Positions 8,939 to 18,031 of a stretch of DNA of 64,000 nt are shown piece after piece. The notes under the pieces are model-generated. The model was not told the DNA's origin and did no database searches. It was given only the letters and a program-made list of their open reading frames with translations. The position numbers were made by a program, and so were the translations under genes. This stretch comes from Betaproteobacteria bacterium (GTDB taxonomy: Bacteria; Pseudomonadota; Gammaproteobacteria; Burkholderiales; Eutrophovitaceae): contig CP070643.1 in assembly GCA_020354125.1 (NCBI GenBank), forward strand, positions 3,984,612 through 4,048,611, written 5' to 3'. The number at the start of each line of letters is the position of its first letter. Position 1 is the stretch's first letter.

Positions 8939-9316
8939 ATGTTCAAACATCGTTTTTCTGTCCTGCAAGCTTGCCTGTTCACCGCTTTTACGATCTCGAC
9001 CTGTATTGTTGCACTGCCTTCGCTGGCACAGAACGACGGTCTGACCTTCGAGCAAGCGCAGACGCGAACTGCGCACGCGCGACGCCACATGGAGGCCATG
9101 CGCCGCGAAGTGAAGAAGGCTGAGGCAGAGGAAGAGACCGCTTTGCGTGAAGCTGACAAAATCAAGAAGCGTCACGAAGCGGCAATGAAGGAGGCCGAGG
9201 CGGCGACACAGGCGCGCGAGGAAGCGGAGAAAAAGTTCGCCGAGGCACGCGAGAAGTGGTCCGACGAGGCGGCGCGCCTGAAAAGAATTCACGACCAACG
9301 CGGCTCACAGCTGTAG
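8939..9316 (+). CDS. Small exported coiled-coil protein of unknown function
   Basis: A 125-residue protein with a signal peptide (MFKHRFSVLQACLFTAFT...LPSLAQ, cleavage likely after ALPSLA or AQ). The mature part is almost entirely alpha-helical and charged, dominated by A, E, K and R in heptad-like spacing (residues about 40-120). This pattern suggests a periplasmic coiled coil. No family is recognised. It lies between tRNA-Thr and sucC on the same strand. ATG at 8939 is chosen because it yields the signal peptide; the longer open frame runs back through the tRNA. Confidence 0.7.
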   Translation: MFKHRFSVLQACLFTAFTISTCIVALPSLAQNDGLTFEQAQTRTAHARRHMEAMRREVKKAEAEEETALREADKIKKRHEAAMKEAEAATQAREEAEKKFAEAREKWSDEAARLKRIHDQRGSQL

Positions 9317-9355
9317 CCGCGCTCACGCACTTACCCTAGTTACAGGCCCGGAAGA

Positions 9356-10525
9356 ATGAAGATTCACGAATATCAGGCCAAGGAATTGTTGCGCGGTTAT
9401 GGTGTAACCACACCGCGCGGAATTGCTTGTTTCTCTGTCGAGGATGCCACCAAGGCAGCCGAGGAACTCGGCGGTCCGGTATGGGTGGTCAAAGCGCAGA
9501 TCCACGCGGGTGGGCGCGGCAAGGGCGGTGGTGTCAAGGTGGCGAAGTCGCTCGAGGAGGTACGGGACTGGTCTTCAAAAATCCTCGGCATGCAGCTCAA
9601 GACGCATCAGACTGGGCCGGAGGGACAGAAGGTGCGCCGGCTGCTAATCGAAGAAGGTGCGGACATCGGCAAAGAACTCTATGTTGGCATCGTTGTCGAC
9701 CGCGCGACCCAGCGGGTAACGGTCATGGCGTCCTCTGAGGGAGGCATGGACATCGAGGAAGTTGCGGCCAAGGCGCCGGAGCGCATTCACAAGGTTTCAA
9801 TCGATCCTGCCGCCGGGTTGACCGACGCGGAGGCATCCGACCTGGCGCGAAAAATCGGCATCCCTGAAAGCTCTCTGAACCAGGGCGCGGCGATGCTGCA
9901 GGCGTTGTACCGGGCGTTCGTCGAAACCGACGCCTCGCTGGCCGAGATCAACCCGTTGATTGTCACCGGTGACGGAAATGTCATTGCACTCGACGCAAAG
10001 ATGAACTTCGATGAAAGCGCGTTGTTTCGGCATCCCGAAATCATTGAGTTGCGCGACTTCGATGAAGAGGATCCATTGGAAATTGAAGCATCGAAGCACG
10101 ACCTCTCTTACATTTCTCTGGACGGCAATATCGGCTGCCTGGTAAACGGTGCCGGACTGGCGATGGCGACCATGGATACCATCAAGTTGTTCGGTGGTGA
10201 GCCGGCGAACTTCCTGGATGTTGGCGGGGGTGCGACCAAGGAGAAAGTCACCGAAGCGTTCAAGCTGATGCTGCGTAATCCGAACCTCAAAGCGATCCTG
10301 GTCAATATATTCGGCGGCATCATGCGCTGCGACATTATTGCCGCCGGCGTGGTCGAGGCGGCAAAACAGGTGCAATTGGGCGTGCCGCTGGTTGTGCGAA
10401 TGAAGGGCACCAATGAAGACATTGGCAGGCAGATACTTTCCGAGTCCGGGTTGCCGATTATCTCGGCGGACAACATGGCGGATGCCGCGCAGCGCGTCGT
10501 GGCAGCCACCAAGGGGAAGAACTGA
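9356..10525 (+). CDS. sucC: Succinate-CoA ligase (ADP-forming) subunit beta
   Basis: The beta subunit of the TCA enzyme that makes ATP (or GTP) from succinyl-CoA. At 389 residues it matches the family. It begins [17 protein letters not shown], has the ATP-grasp region [19 protein letters not shown] and the C-terminal signature [22 protein letters not shown] at 9356 follows GGAAGA. The TGA stop overlaps the sucD ATG, so the two subunits are translationally coupled. No other TCA gene (sucAB, sdh) adjoins them. Confidence 0.97.
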   Translation: MKIHEYQAKELLRGYGVTTPRGIACFSVEDATKAAEELGGPVWVVKAQIHAGGRGKGGGVKVAKSLEEVRDWSSKILGMQLKTHQTGPEGQKVRRLLIEEGADIGKELYVGIVVDRATQRVTVMASSEGGMDIEEVAAKAPERIHKVSIDPAAGLTDAEASDLARKIGIPESSLNQGAAMLQALYRAFVETDASLAEINPLIVTGDGNVIALDAKMNFDESALFRHPEIIELRDFDEEDPLEIEASKHDLSYISLDGNIGCLVNGAGLAMATMDTIKLFGGEPANFLDVGGGATKEKVTEAFKLMLRNPNLKAILVNIFGGIMRCDIIAAGVVEAAKQVQLGVPLVVRMKGTNEDIGRQILSESGLPIISADNMADAAQRVVAATKGKN

Positions 10526-11409
10526 TGTCAATACTGATCGACAAGCACACCAGGGTCATGACCCAGGGCATCACTGGCAAAACCGGCCAGTTTCACACGC
10601 GCGCTTGCCGCGAGTATGCCAACGGTGCTGAGTGCTTCGTTGCTGGCGTTCATCCCAAGAAAGCTGGCCAGGACTTTGAAGGAATCCCCATCTTCGCATC
10701 GGTGCGTGACGCCAGGGAGGCGACCGGCGCCAACGTATCTGTCATCTACGTGCCGCCGGCGGGGGCCGCAGCAGCCATATGGGAGGCAGCCGAAGCGGAA
10801 CTCGATCTGGTCATTTGTATCACTGAAGGCATTCCGGTTCGCGACATGATCGAGGTGCGTGACAAGATGCACCGGCATAACAGCAAGACGGTTCTGCTCG
10901 GCCCGAACTGCCCGGGCGTGATTACACCAGACGAGATCAAAATTGGCATCATGCCCGGCCATATTCACCGTAAAGGTTCAGTGGGTGTTGTTTCGCGTTC
11001 CGGGACGTTGACCTACGAAGCTGTTGCGCAGCTGACCGAACTGGGGCTCGGGCAAAGCACTGCGGTCGGAATTGGTGGCGACCCGGTCAACGGTTTGAAG
11101 CACATCGACGTGTTGAAGATGTTCAATGATGATCCCGCTACCGAGGCGGTGGTCATGATAGGTGAGATCGGTGGCACGGACGAGGAAACTGCCGCTCTGT
11201 GGGCCAAGGACAACATGTCCAAACCCGTCGTCGGCTTTATCGCCGGGGTGACCGCGCCACCGGGCAAGCGAATGGGGCATGCCGGGGCAATCATCTCGGG
11301 CGGCAAGGGCACGGCGGAGGAGAAGCTCGCGGTGATGGAAGAGTGCGGGATTAGCGTGACACGCGATCCGTCACAGATGGGCAAGCTGCTGCAGACGGTC
11401 CTCAAGTAG
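10525..11409 (+). CDS. sucD: Succinate-CoA ligase subunit alpha
   Basis: The alpha subunit carries the CoA-binding Rossmann domain and the phosphohistidine intermediate. The 294-residue product begins [21 protein letters not shown] and has the CoA/ligase block [12 protein letters not shown]. The active-site stretch is [11 protein letters not shown], in which the histidine is the phosphorylated residue. Length and motifs are standard. It starts on ATG overlapping the sucC stop. Confidence 0.97.
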   Translation: MSILIDKHTRVMTQGITGKTGQFHTRACREYANGAECFVAGVHPKKAGQDFEGIPIFASVRDAREATGANVSVIYVPPAGAAAAIWEAAEAELDLVICITEGIPVRDMIEVRDKMHRHNSKTVLLGPNCPGVITPDEIKIGIMPGHIHRKGSVGVVSRSGTLTYEAVAQLTELGLGQSTAVGIGGDPVNGLKHIDVLKMFNDDPATEAVVMIGEIGGTDEETAALWAKDNMSKPVVGFIAGVTAPPGKRMGHAGAIISGGKGTAEEKLAVMEECGISVTRDPSQMGKLLQTVLK

Positions 11410-11502
11410 TATTGGAAGCTACGACCGGCAGCGCTTAAAGCGGAGCCGTTTGAACGACAACTTTACAAAATCAAGATTCAGCATCCGTACTGCCTTGCGG
11501 CA

Positions 11503-12288
11503 ATGTCGGATGCACCCGTCTGTCAATTGCATACGCCCCTCACACTCGATCCGCTGAATCCCCAGTTCTGGGTAGCCGTTCTTCAGATCATTCTCATCGA
11601 CATTCTGTTGTCGGGAGACAACGCAGTGGTCATCGCTTTGGCCTGCCGCAATCTCCCGGAACAACAACGCCGGCTCGGTATTTTCTGGGGTGTTGGTGGT
11701 GCCATCGCGTTGCGGGTCATTCTGACTTTCTTTGCGGTGGCCCTGTTGACGGTCAGCTACGTCAAAATCGTCGGTGCCGCATTGCTGATGTGGATCGGCA
11801 TAAAGCTGGTACTGCCGCAGGACGACGAGGAAGGGCACGAGATCGAGGCCGCCGGCAGTCTGTGGGGTGCGATTCGTACCATCATCATTGCCGACTTTGT
11901 GATGAGCCTCGACAACGTTATCGCGGTCGCGGCTGCCGCCAGGGACAGCGTGTTTTTGCTGATTTTCGGCCTCGCATTGTCGATTCCACTAATGGTGTGG
12001 GCCAGTCAGCTTATATTGCGCCTCATGGACCGTTACCCGCTGATCATTCTTGGTGGTGGCGGGCTGCTCGGCTGGATCGCGTTATCGATGGCAATTACCG
12101 ATCCCGTCGTCAAGCCTGTACTCGAGCCATATCAATATTGGTTGTCCTGGCTGGCGCCGGCGCTGGGTGCGGTGATCGTGATTGCTGTCGGCAAGCTTGG
12201 AGCTTTACGCCGGCCACTTCCGGCGAAGCCAATTGTCGACTTGGCAACCGATGAGAACAGCGAGGGCGAGGGGGATAGACGTGCCTAG
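11503..12288 (+). CDS. TerC/YjbE-family integral membrane protein
   Basis: A 261-residue inner-membrane protein with about seven hydrophobic helices. It carries the TerC-family signatures ILLSGDNAVVIALACRNLP and, in the second half, DFVMSLDNVIAVAAAA. Each contains the conserved acidic residue plus N within the membrane. Members are linked to tellurite resistance or manganese export, but the substrate here is not determined by sequence. The C-terminal tail is acidic. The stop overlaps the start of the universal stress gene by eight bases, which suggests an operon. No yybP-ykoY manganese riboswitch was recognised upstream. Confidence 0.88.
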   Translation: MSDAPVCQLHTPLTLDPLNPQFWVAVLQIILIDILLSGDNAVVIALACRNLPEQQRRLGIFWGVGGAIALRVILTFFAVALLTVSYVKIVGAALLMWIGIKLVLPQDDEEGHEIEAAGSLWGAIRTIIIADFVMSLDNVIAVAAAARDSVFLLIFGLALSIPLMVWASQLILRLMDRYPLIILGGGGLLGWIALSMAITDPVVKPVLEPYQYWLSWLAPALGAVIVIAVGKLGALRRPLPAKPIVDLATDENSEGEGDRRA

Positions 12289-12709
12289 TGTATTGTTAGC
12301 CGTGGATGGTTCGGAAAACGCGCTACGGGCAGTAAAGGATTTCATTGCCAAACGCGATTGGTATCAGCAACCGGTTGAATTGCATTTGCTCACTGTCCAG
12401 TTGCCAATTGCGTCCGGATTGGTCAAGTCTTTCATCTCGAAAAGCCAGCTCGACGGTTATTACCGTGACGAAGGGCTGGCCGCGTTGGCGCAGGCGCGCT
12501 TGATGCTCGATGACGCTGGCGTGCTTTATCAGCACCATATCGGCGTCGGTGAAGTGGCGAAGACCATTCTTGACTATGCGCAGGACAAGGCAAGCAGCCT
12601 CATCATCATTGGCACCCACGGACGCGGCGCGGTGACGGGCGCGCTACTCGGCTCGGTCGCCACGCGCGTATTGCACGAGTCTGATATCCCGGTGCTGCTG
12701 GTCAGTTAA
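12281..12709 (+). CDS. Universal stress protein, UspA family
   Basis: A 142-residue cytoplasmic UspA-fold protein. It begins MPSVLLAVDGSENALRAVK and contains the ATP-binding pattern G-2x-G-9x-G-S in GTHGRGAVTGALLGSVATRV, so it is probably of the nucleotide-binding type. GTG at 12281 follows GGGGA and lies inside the last codons of the TerC-family gene, so the two are likely co-translated. The coupling suggests that a stress response and the membrane protein act together; this is inference. Confidence 0.9.
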   Translation: MPSVLLAVDGSENALRAVKDFIAKRDWYQQPVELHLLTVQLPIASGLVKSFISKSQLDGYYRDEGLAALAQARLMLDDAGVLYQHHIGVGEVAKTILDYAQDKASSLIIIGTHGRGAVTGALLGSVATRVLHESDIPVLLVS

Positions 12710-12716
12710 CAGCCTG

Positions 12717-12938
12717 TTAGGGCCTGGATTGGGTAGCTGAAACAAGCTTTTCCACACAGCGCGGGCACAGGCACGAACTGCCGGCCGTGCCGCTGATGAC
12801 GGGCGGGAAATCTGTGGCGCGCCAGCAAGGCGTTGCGTCGTTCATGCCGCAATGGAAGTTGACACCGCATGCGTCGCAGCGCGTGTTCTCAGTCCCGCGA
12901 TGCATCGACCCGACAGAACCGTCTTGCTTTTCGGTCAC
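12717..12938 (-). CDS. Small cysteine-rich CWC-type protein
   Basis: A 73-residue protein matching the pattern of the cysteine-rich CWC family. The order is CDACG, then F-C, then a PCW segment, then CLCPRC, giving seven or more cysteines in metal-site spacing. A zinc or other metal site is likely. Function is unknown in the family. GTG at 12938 has AGGA six bases upstream, which supports the start. ATG at 12905 is a shorter alternative. It converges on the universal stress gene with seven bases between the stops. A small gene easily missed. Confidence 0.75.
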   Translation of the reverse strand: MTEKQDGSVGSMHRGTENTRCDACGVNFHCGMNDATPCWRATDFPPVISGTAGSSCLCPRCVEKLVSATQSRP

Positions 12939-13074
12939 TACATTTCCTATATTCGGTAACGAAACGATATTGCGTCGCTCGGTGTACGTTCAAATGCTAG
13001 TGTGGCTTCAAATATGATTAACTGTTGTCGTAACACGGGGAAAAAACGGCTGTAGCGACGTCCGGGAGAAGACA

Positions 13075-14073
13075 ATGCGCGCGATGCAGTTGGTCGAGCA
13101 AAACGGGGTACTGGTAGCGTCCGACATTCCGGTCCCCGAGCCCCATGCCCACCAGATTCTGATCAGGGTCAAGGCCTGCGGCGTGTGCCGTACCGATTTG
13201 CATGTCGTTGACGGAGAGTTGCACGGCGGGAAAATGCCGATCGTGCCGGGGCACGAGATCGTTGGCACCGTCGAGGCGGCCGGCTCCGAGGTCGACAGCG
13301 TTACGAAGGGTCAGCGTGTCGGTGTGCCGTGGCTGGGGTCGACCTGTGGCCGCTGTGACTACTGCCGAAGTGGCTGCGAGAACCTGTGCGACAGCGCTCG
13401 CTTTACCGGATTCAACATTGATGGTGGTTATGCGGAATTCGCCGTTGCCGATGCCCGTTTCTGCTTTCCGCTGCCCGATGAGTTTGATGATGCGCATGCG
13501 GCACCGCTGTTGTGCGCTGGTTTGATTGGTTACCGTTCTCTGGTCAAGGCTGGGGACGCCATGCGCCTCGGTATCTATGGTTTTGGCGCGGCTGCCCACA
13601 TCGTGGCGCAGCTGGCCGTCTACCAGTCGCGCGAGGTTTACGCGTTTACCCGCCCCGGTGATGGCCCGGGCCAGGAGTTTGCGCTCGAGCTGGGGGCGAC
13701 CTGGGCGGGTGACTCGACTGAGCAACCGCCGGTGCCGCTGGAGGCTGCCATCATATTTGCACCGGTGGGCGCTTTGGTGCCGGCCGCACTGCGGGCTGTC
13801 GCCAAAGGCGGGCGCGTTGTCTGCGCTGGCATTCACATGAGTGACATACCGTCGTTTCCGTATCACATCCTGTGGGGCGAACGGCAGGTGCTGTCGGTCG
13901 CCAATCTGACGCGATCCGATGGCGAACAGTTCTTCGCGCTGGCGGCACGTGCCGGAGTACGCACGGAAATCGAGACGCTGCCGTTGGCCGCGGCCAACGA
14001 AGCGCTGGCGAGACTAAAGCAGGGGGATGTTCGCGGTGCTTTTGTGTTGCGTCCGTTCGAATCAGGCGATTGA
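13075..14073 (+). CDS. Zinc-dependent alcohol dehydrogenase, MDR superfamily
   Basis: A 332-residue cytoplasmic medium-chain dehydrogenase. The catalytic zinc site is seen in KACGVCRTDLH and in PGHEIVGTV. The structural zinc lobe is CGRCDYCRSGCENLC with four cysteines. The cofactor region IYGFGAAAHIVAQLA has a GxGxxA-type Rossmann turn. It resembles AdhA-like proteins that oxidise simple alcohols or reduce aldehydes; the substrate is not assignable. ATG at 13075 follows GGGAGAA. It converges on the second kinase gene. Confidence 0.88.
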   Translation: MRAMQLVEQNGVLVASDIPVPEPHAHQILIRVKACGVCRTDLHVVDGELHGGKMPIVPGHEIVGTVEAAGSEVDSVTKGQRVGVPWLGSTCGRCDYCRSGCENLCDSARFTGFNIDGGYAEFAVADARFCFPLPDEFDDAHAAPLLCAGLIGYRSLVKAGDAMRLGIYGFGAAAHIVAQLAVYQSREVYAFTRPGDGPGQEFALELGATWAGDSTEQPPVPLEAAIIFAPVGALVPAALRAVAKGGRVVCAGIHMSDIPSFPYHILWGERQVLSVANLTRSDGEQFFALAARAGVRTEIETLPLAAANEALARLKQGDVRGAFVLRPFESGD

Positions 14074-14093
14074 TCGACCGTTATGTTGTCGTA

Positions 14094-15380
14094 TCAGGTC
14101 GGTAACGGACGTCGGTCGTTGACCTCGGCAAGCCGGCTCACCAGGATCCGCAAAAAAGACTTGTTGAACTGTTTCTGCAGCGCGTCAGTGGATTCCTGCA
14201 AGGCGTGCGCCTTGATCTTGATCAGAGTGAGATCCGACGATGACGTGATCGTGGTGTTGCGCGGCGGGCGCATTTTCTCGAAGTAGAGCAGTTCTCCGAA
14301 GCAATCGTTCGGTCCCAGCTTGTCGACAACCTTGCCGGCCTTCTTCACTTCCGCTTCGCCTTCGACGATGAGATAAAAACTTTCGCCGACTTCACCTTCC
14401 GTGGTGATGTCCTTGCCAGCGGGATGTCGATGCCAGGTACTGATTCTGACGATCTCCCACGTCTCTATCTCACTGAGGTCGGCGAAGAATGGAATTTTGT
14501 TGATGGCTTCATACTTGACCGTGTCGGTGATTGTGTCGGTGGGCAGTTCCAGATGGCGATAGGACTGGGCGAGCTCGCGGGAGAACTCGGACCACGACCT
14601 GAAACGATCCGACAGATCTTTTGCCATCGCCCGTAACACCAGTTTCTCGAGTGCTTCGGGCAGGTCGGCGCGGTGCACTGTCGGTGAGACGGGCTCGATG
14701 TTCGTGATCTGATAGACAAGGCTGGCCCTGTTCGATGCCAAGAACGGCAGGCGCCCGGTCAGTAACTGGTACATGACAACACCCAGCGAATAGATGTCAG
14801 TCTGATGGTCGAGCGGCTTTTCTAGAACCTGTTCCGGTGACATGTAAGCCGGTGATCCCATTCCCTGCATGACTGTCTGCTCGCCGCTTTCGAATTGTGC
14901 CGCCCCGAAGTCGCTGATCTTGATTTCGTCGTTCTCGCCGCGGAGAATGTTGGCCGGCTTGATATCGCGATGAATGACACCCTGACGGCTGGCGTACTCG
15001 AGTGCGAGGCTGCACTTGAACGCGGTCTCGACAACGTCGTTCATTGGCAGCAGTCGCGAAACCGAACATCTTTCCTCGAGCGTTTCGCCGGGCGCGTATT
15101 CCATTGCAATGTAACTGTAATCGTCAGTTACATCCGCATCGAAAATCTGAATGATGTGCGGATGCATCAGTCGGCCGATGAGGGCCGCTTCGTTGAGGAA
15201 CGACTTGTTGAATCGTTTCTGTACCGCGGGATCAACACCAACTTCTGGCCTGACGACCTTGATTGCCACCTCGCGATCAGCGAAGGGGTCGCGCCCGAGG
15301 TAAACGCGTGACGTTGCTCCACGCCCAAGTTCGCGGATGATGGGATATTTGCCGATTTGCGAAGGTAACCGGTCTGCCAT
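14094..15380 (-). CDS. Ser/Thr protein kinase with C-terminal cyclic-nucleotide-binding domain (paralogue 2)
   Basis: A 428-residue paralogue of the kinase at 1896-3230 with the same architecture. It has the glycine loop GRGATSRVY, K41 in VAIK, HRDIKPANIL (H137-R138-D139), D157 of DFG and MSPEQ, then a CNB domain from about 290 to 410 with CFGELL and the phosphate-contacting arginine in PRNTT. Both paralogues share the N-terminal PFADREVAIK block. No membrane helix is present. ATG at 15380 is the natural start. The sequence just upstream belongs to the inverted-repeat element at 15386-15686, so its native promoter has probably been displaced or replaced. No partner phosphatase gene is nearby. 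Confidence 0.92.
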   Translation of the reverse strand: MADRLPSQIGKYPIIRELGRGATSRVYLGRDPFADREVAIKVVRPEVGVDPAVQKRFNKSFLNEAALIGRLMHPHIIQIFDADVTDDYSYIAMEYAPGETLEERCSVSRLLPMNDVVETAFKCSLALEYASRQGVIHRDIKPANILRGENDEIKISDFGAAQFESGEQTVMQGMGSPAYMSPEQVLEKPLDHQTDIYSLGVVMYQLLTGRLPFLASNRASLVYQITNIEPVSPTVHRADLPEALEKLVLRAMAKDLSDRFRSWSEFSRELAQSYRHLELPTDTITDTVKYEAINKIPFFADLSEIETWEIVRISTWHRHPAGKDITTEGEVGESFYLIVEGEAEVKKAGKVVDKLGPNDCFGELLYFEKMRPPRNTTITSSSDLTLIKIKAHALQESTDALQKQFNKSFLRILVSRLAEVNDRRPLPT

Positions 15381-15385
15381 GCGCG

Positions 15386-15686
15386 CTAGGGCCTGTTAAC
15401 GCATATTGGATCGACGCGACGGCGGTCGCTTTGGTGTGAGACAAGGCGCGGCGAGCGCGGTGTGGCCATTCCACATAAGCGAGCTGTAACGCAGGATCGC
15501 GCCAGTTCTGATTGAACCGCTGTGGGCCCGTCCCAAGGTTCTTTCAGACAAGGCGTTGCCCCCAAAATGGCGCCATGCTGTGTTGCTCGTCGTTTATTTG
15601 GAATAGCCAAACTGCACTCCTCACGCCTTGCCTGACCCCATTTTGGGGAGCAACGCATCGATCCAATATGCGTTAACAGACGCTAG
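15386..15686. mobile_element. MITE-like element A with long terminal inverted repeats
   Basis: A 301-bp non-coding element filling the whole gap between the kinase and the GST gene. Its ends are 29-bp inverted repeats, CTAGGGCC and CTAGCGTC followed by the shared TGTTAACGCATATTGGATCG, with 27 of 29 positions matching. Inside are two inverted modules, at 15442-15492 (plus) and 15577-15630 (minus). Each starts CAAGGCG, has a short hairpin (TGTGG...CCACA; TTTGG...CCAAA), and ends in a GAGC..AAC-type tail. A further pair, CCCCAAAATGG and CCATTTTGGGG, is also inverted. CTAG at both ends could be a duplicated target. The right CTAG forms the TAG stop of the GST gene. No transposase is encoded. Confidence 0.85.
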
Positions 15687-16306
15687 TTGCTTGACGGTAC
15701 CTTCATGCCCCGCTGGACGGCCCCGCGCGCCCCGATCAGATCAAACCAGCGTTTCACGTTGGGAAAGTCTCCAAGGTCGACCTTGTGCCATTCGAACCTT
15801 GCTACCCATGGATAAGTCGCAATATCCGCGATCGAGTAATCTCCTGCCAGATACTCGTTGGCCTCGAGGTGGCCATTGAGAACGCCATACAGCCGCCGCG
15901 TTTCCTTAGAGTAGCGCTCGATGGCGTACGGTACCGGTTCCGGCGCTGAGCGCAGGAAATGGTGTACCTGACCGAACATCGGCCCCGGTCCGCCCATCTG
16001 GAACATCAGCCACTGCATCGTTTCGTACCTCAGGCCTCCCTCAGCGGGAAAGAAGCGACCGTGTTTCTCCGCAAGGTAGAAAAGAATCGCTCCCGATTCA
16101 AAAAGGCTGAAGGGTCCTCCGGCGGGGCCCTCGTGATCGATAATCGCCGGGATTTTGCTGTTGGGATTGATCTTCACAAACTCATCGGTATGCTGATCGC
16201 CCTTGCCGATGTTGATTGCGTGCGTTGTGTACTCCAGACCCAGTTCCTCAAGCATGATCGAGACTTTGCGCCCATTGGGCGTACTCCAGGTGTACAGGTC
16301 AATCAA
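15683..16306 (-). CDS. Glutathione S-transferase, YfcG-like (nu class)
   Basis: A 207-residue cytoplasmic GST resembling E. coli YfcG, a disulfide-bond reductase. It begins MIDLYTWSTPNGRKVSIMLE from TTG at 16306, which aligns with the YfcG N-terminus and has GGGGGAGAG upstream. The longer frame to 16366 gives an unrelated extension. Family blocks include NPNSKIPAIIDHEG, LFESGAILFYLAEK and GPGPMFGQVHHF, and the Thr/Asn active-site region is present in STPNG. Its TAG stop lies within the terminal CTAG of element A. Confidence 0.88.
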   Translation of the reverse strand: MIDLYTWSTPNGRKVSIMLEELGLEYTTHAINIGKGDQHTDEFVKINPNSKIPAIIDHEGPAGGPFSLFESGAILFYLAEKHGRFFPAEGGLRYETMQWLMFQMGGPGPMFGQVHHFLRSAPEPVPYAIERYSKETRRLYGVLNGHLEANEYLAGDYSIADIATYPWVARFEWHKVDLGDFPNVKRWFDLIGARGAVQRGMKVPSSN

Positions 16307-16407
16307 AGCACTCTCTCCCCCCTCAGAAATGAGGCTGAATTCTAATCGAAAGCAAGATAAGTGCACGCTTCCGTATAATTGGACTGTCCCCTGGCCCGGA
16401 TGAACGA

Positions 16408-16650
16408 ATGCTCAAATGGCTCTTCACGCTGGTACTCGCCGTGCTCATCATCGGCGTCTTTACGCCCTGGCTGAGGAACATCGGGTTGAGAAACGCCGGG
16501 TTGAAAAGGATCGGTCCGGCTAAGCAAGGGCAACGGCACGTCCCAGGGGATTTCGAGATCGAGCGTGGCGGCAAGCGCTTCAGCTTTCCGATTGGTTCGA
16601 CGATCCTGCTGTCGCTTCTGGCGAGCCTTATTTTCTGGTTGTTGCGCTAG
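16408..16650 (+). CDS. DUF2905 family small membrane protein
   Basis: An 80-residue protein with two hydrophobic helices (about 3-20 and 62-79). They flank a soluble segment containing PGDFEIERGGKRFSFPIG, the core motif of DUF2905 proteins, followed by a LLSLLASLIFWLLR helix. Typical family length is 65-80, and no function is known. ATG at 16408 is the first start. It is convergent with cca and divergent from the GST gene. Confidence 0.82.
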   Translation: MLKWLFTLVLAVLIIGVFTPWLRNIGLRNAGLKRIGPAKQGQRHVPGDFEIERGGKRFSFPIGSTILLSLLASLIFWLLR

Positions 16651-16709
16651 CTGTCGGTATTTGTGCGACGCCTGTTCCAGCTCCACTCGCCGCCGGCTGT
16701 TCGGGTCGT

Positions 16710-17936
16710 TTAGTTCTTTCGGTTCGAGGCAGACAGCGTCCGTTTGATGGCCTCAAGCCGCGCGGCATCGATCTGCTCGCGGATGCGAGCCGGGTCGTCA
16801 AGACCTGAGGCGATTGCCCCGGCATCGATTCCTCGAGTCGCCCGGTTGGTGTTGCTCAACAATTCGCTCTGGGGGAATGGTCGCGTCTCATAACCAGGTC
16901 TGCCCCGGAAGTCGCACTCTGATGCCAGCAGGATTTCTTCGAAGCGTTCGGGTTTGCGCAACGCGTCGGTTGACGTGAGCAGTTTCAATATCGTCGCCGG
17001 ACGCAATTCCTGTGCACGGTGAACTTCACCGTGATATCTGGCGGTCAATCGCGCCACGTCGCAGCAATACCCGGGCACACGCAACCGCGCGCACAAGGAA
17101 CGCACCAGCTCTGCGCTTATTTTTTCATGGCCGTGATGGGCCGGCCATTTGTCGCAGGGCGTAGCGGCTTTTCCGAGGTCATGCGTTAGAGCGGCGAAGC
17201 GTACGGCAAGCGAATAATTCTGTTGTGCCGCATAGTCGATGACCATCATGACGTGTAAACCGGTGTCTATTTCCGGATGATGTTGTTCCGGCTGAGGCAC
17301 GCCAAACAGGGCATCGACTTCGGGCAGGATTCTCGCCAAAGCGCCACAATCGCGGAGTACCTCGAACATCCGCGATGGTTTCGATTCCATTAAACCTTTG
17401 GAAACTTCTTGCCACACTCGCTCTGCGACAAGGTGATCGACCTCGCCGTTGGCAACCATCTGGTGCATCAGTTCCTGTGTTTCACTGGCCAGCTCGAATC
17501 CGAAGCGGGCGGCGAAACGCGCGGTTCGCAACACCCGCACCGGATCCTCGACAAATGCCGGACCGACATGGCGCAAGATGCCGTGTTGCAGATCATCAGC
17601 GCCACCGAACGGATCTATGATGTTGCCACTCTCGTCCCGAGCGATGGCGTTGATGGTTAGGTCCCGGCGTTCAAGGTCCTGCTCGAGCGACACATCGGGC
17701 GCGGCGTGAACGACAAATCCCCGGTAGCCTCGTCCGCTTTTTCTCTCGGTACGCGCCAATGCGTATTCCTCACCTGTTTCGGGATGAAGAAACACCGGGA
17801 AATCTCGCCCTACCGGCTTGAACCCGAGCGTGAGCATTTCCTCGGGCGTGCTGCCCACGACGACATAGTCCTGATCGCGTACGTCGAGCCCAAGCAACTG
17901 ATCTCGTACCGATCCGCCGACCGCATACACTTTCAC
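16710..17936 (-). CDS. cca: CCA tRNA nucleotidyltransferase, multifunctional form
   Basis: Adds or repairs the 3' CCA of tRNAs. The 408-residue product begins MKVYAVGGSVRDQLLGL (nucleotidyltransferase GGxxR signature) and continues with DQDYVVVG (catalytic acidic pair) and RRDLTINAIA (template arginine region). It also carries an HD phosphohydrolase domain with the ALTHDLGKA and HHGHE metal-binding histidines. The HD domain defines the longer bacterial type with 2',3'-cyclic phosphodiesterase activity. It starts with ATG at 17936, followed upstream by a 95-bp gap to the NDUFA9-like gene. Confidence 0.95.
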   Translation of the reverse strand: MKVYAVGGSVRDQLLGLDVRDQDYVVVGSTPEEMLTLGFKPVGRDFPVFLHPETGEEYALARTERKSGRGYRGFVVHAAPDVSLEQDLERRDLTINAIARDESGNIIDPFGGADDLQHGILRHVGPAFVEDPVRVLRTARFAARFGFELASETQELMHQMVANGEVDHLVAERVWQEVSKGLMESKPSRMFEVLRDCGALARILPEVDALFGVPQPEQHHPEIDTGLHVMMVIDYAAQQNYSLAVRFAALTHDLGKAATPCDKWPAHHGHEKISAELVRSLCARLRVPGYCCDVARLTARYHGEVHRAQELRPATILKLLTSTDALRKPERFEEILLASECDFRGRPGYETRPFPQSELLSNTNRATRGIDAGAIASGLDDPARIREQIDAARLEAIKRTLSASNRKN

Positions 17937-18031
17937 GACTGTAAACTCACTTCCGCCCGCAGTGCGCCGATTGTGCCCTTGTGACCGCGGACTGCAAAGA
18001 GACTATTGGCGAACTGCACGACGAACGACCG

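Noticed and set aside
11410..11502. yybP-ykoY manganese riboswitch before the TerC-family gene
   Set aside because: The 93-base leader does not show the conserved yybP-ykoY core that I would expect.
12705..12730. TTAGGGCCTG near the stress-protein stop as an element terminus
   Set aside because: It resembles the TIR start of element A, but there is no matching inverted end nearby, so it may be chance.
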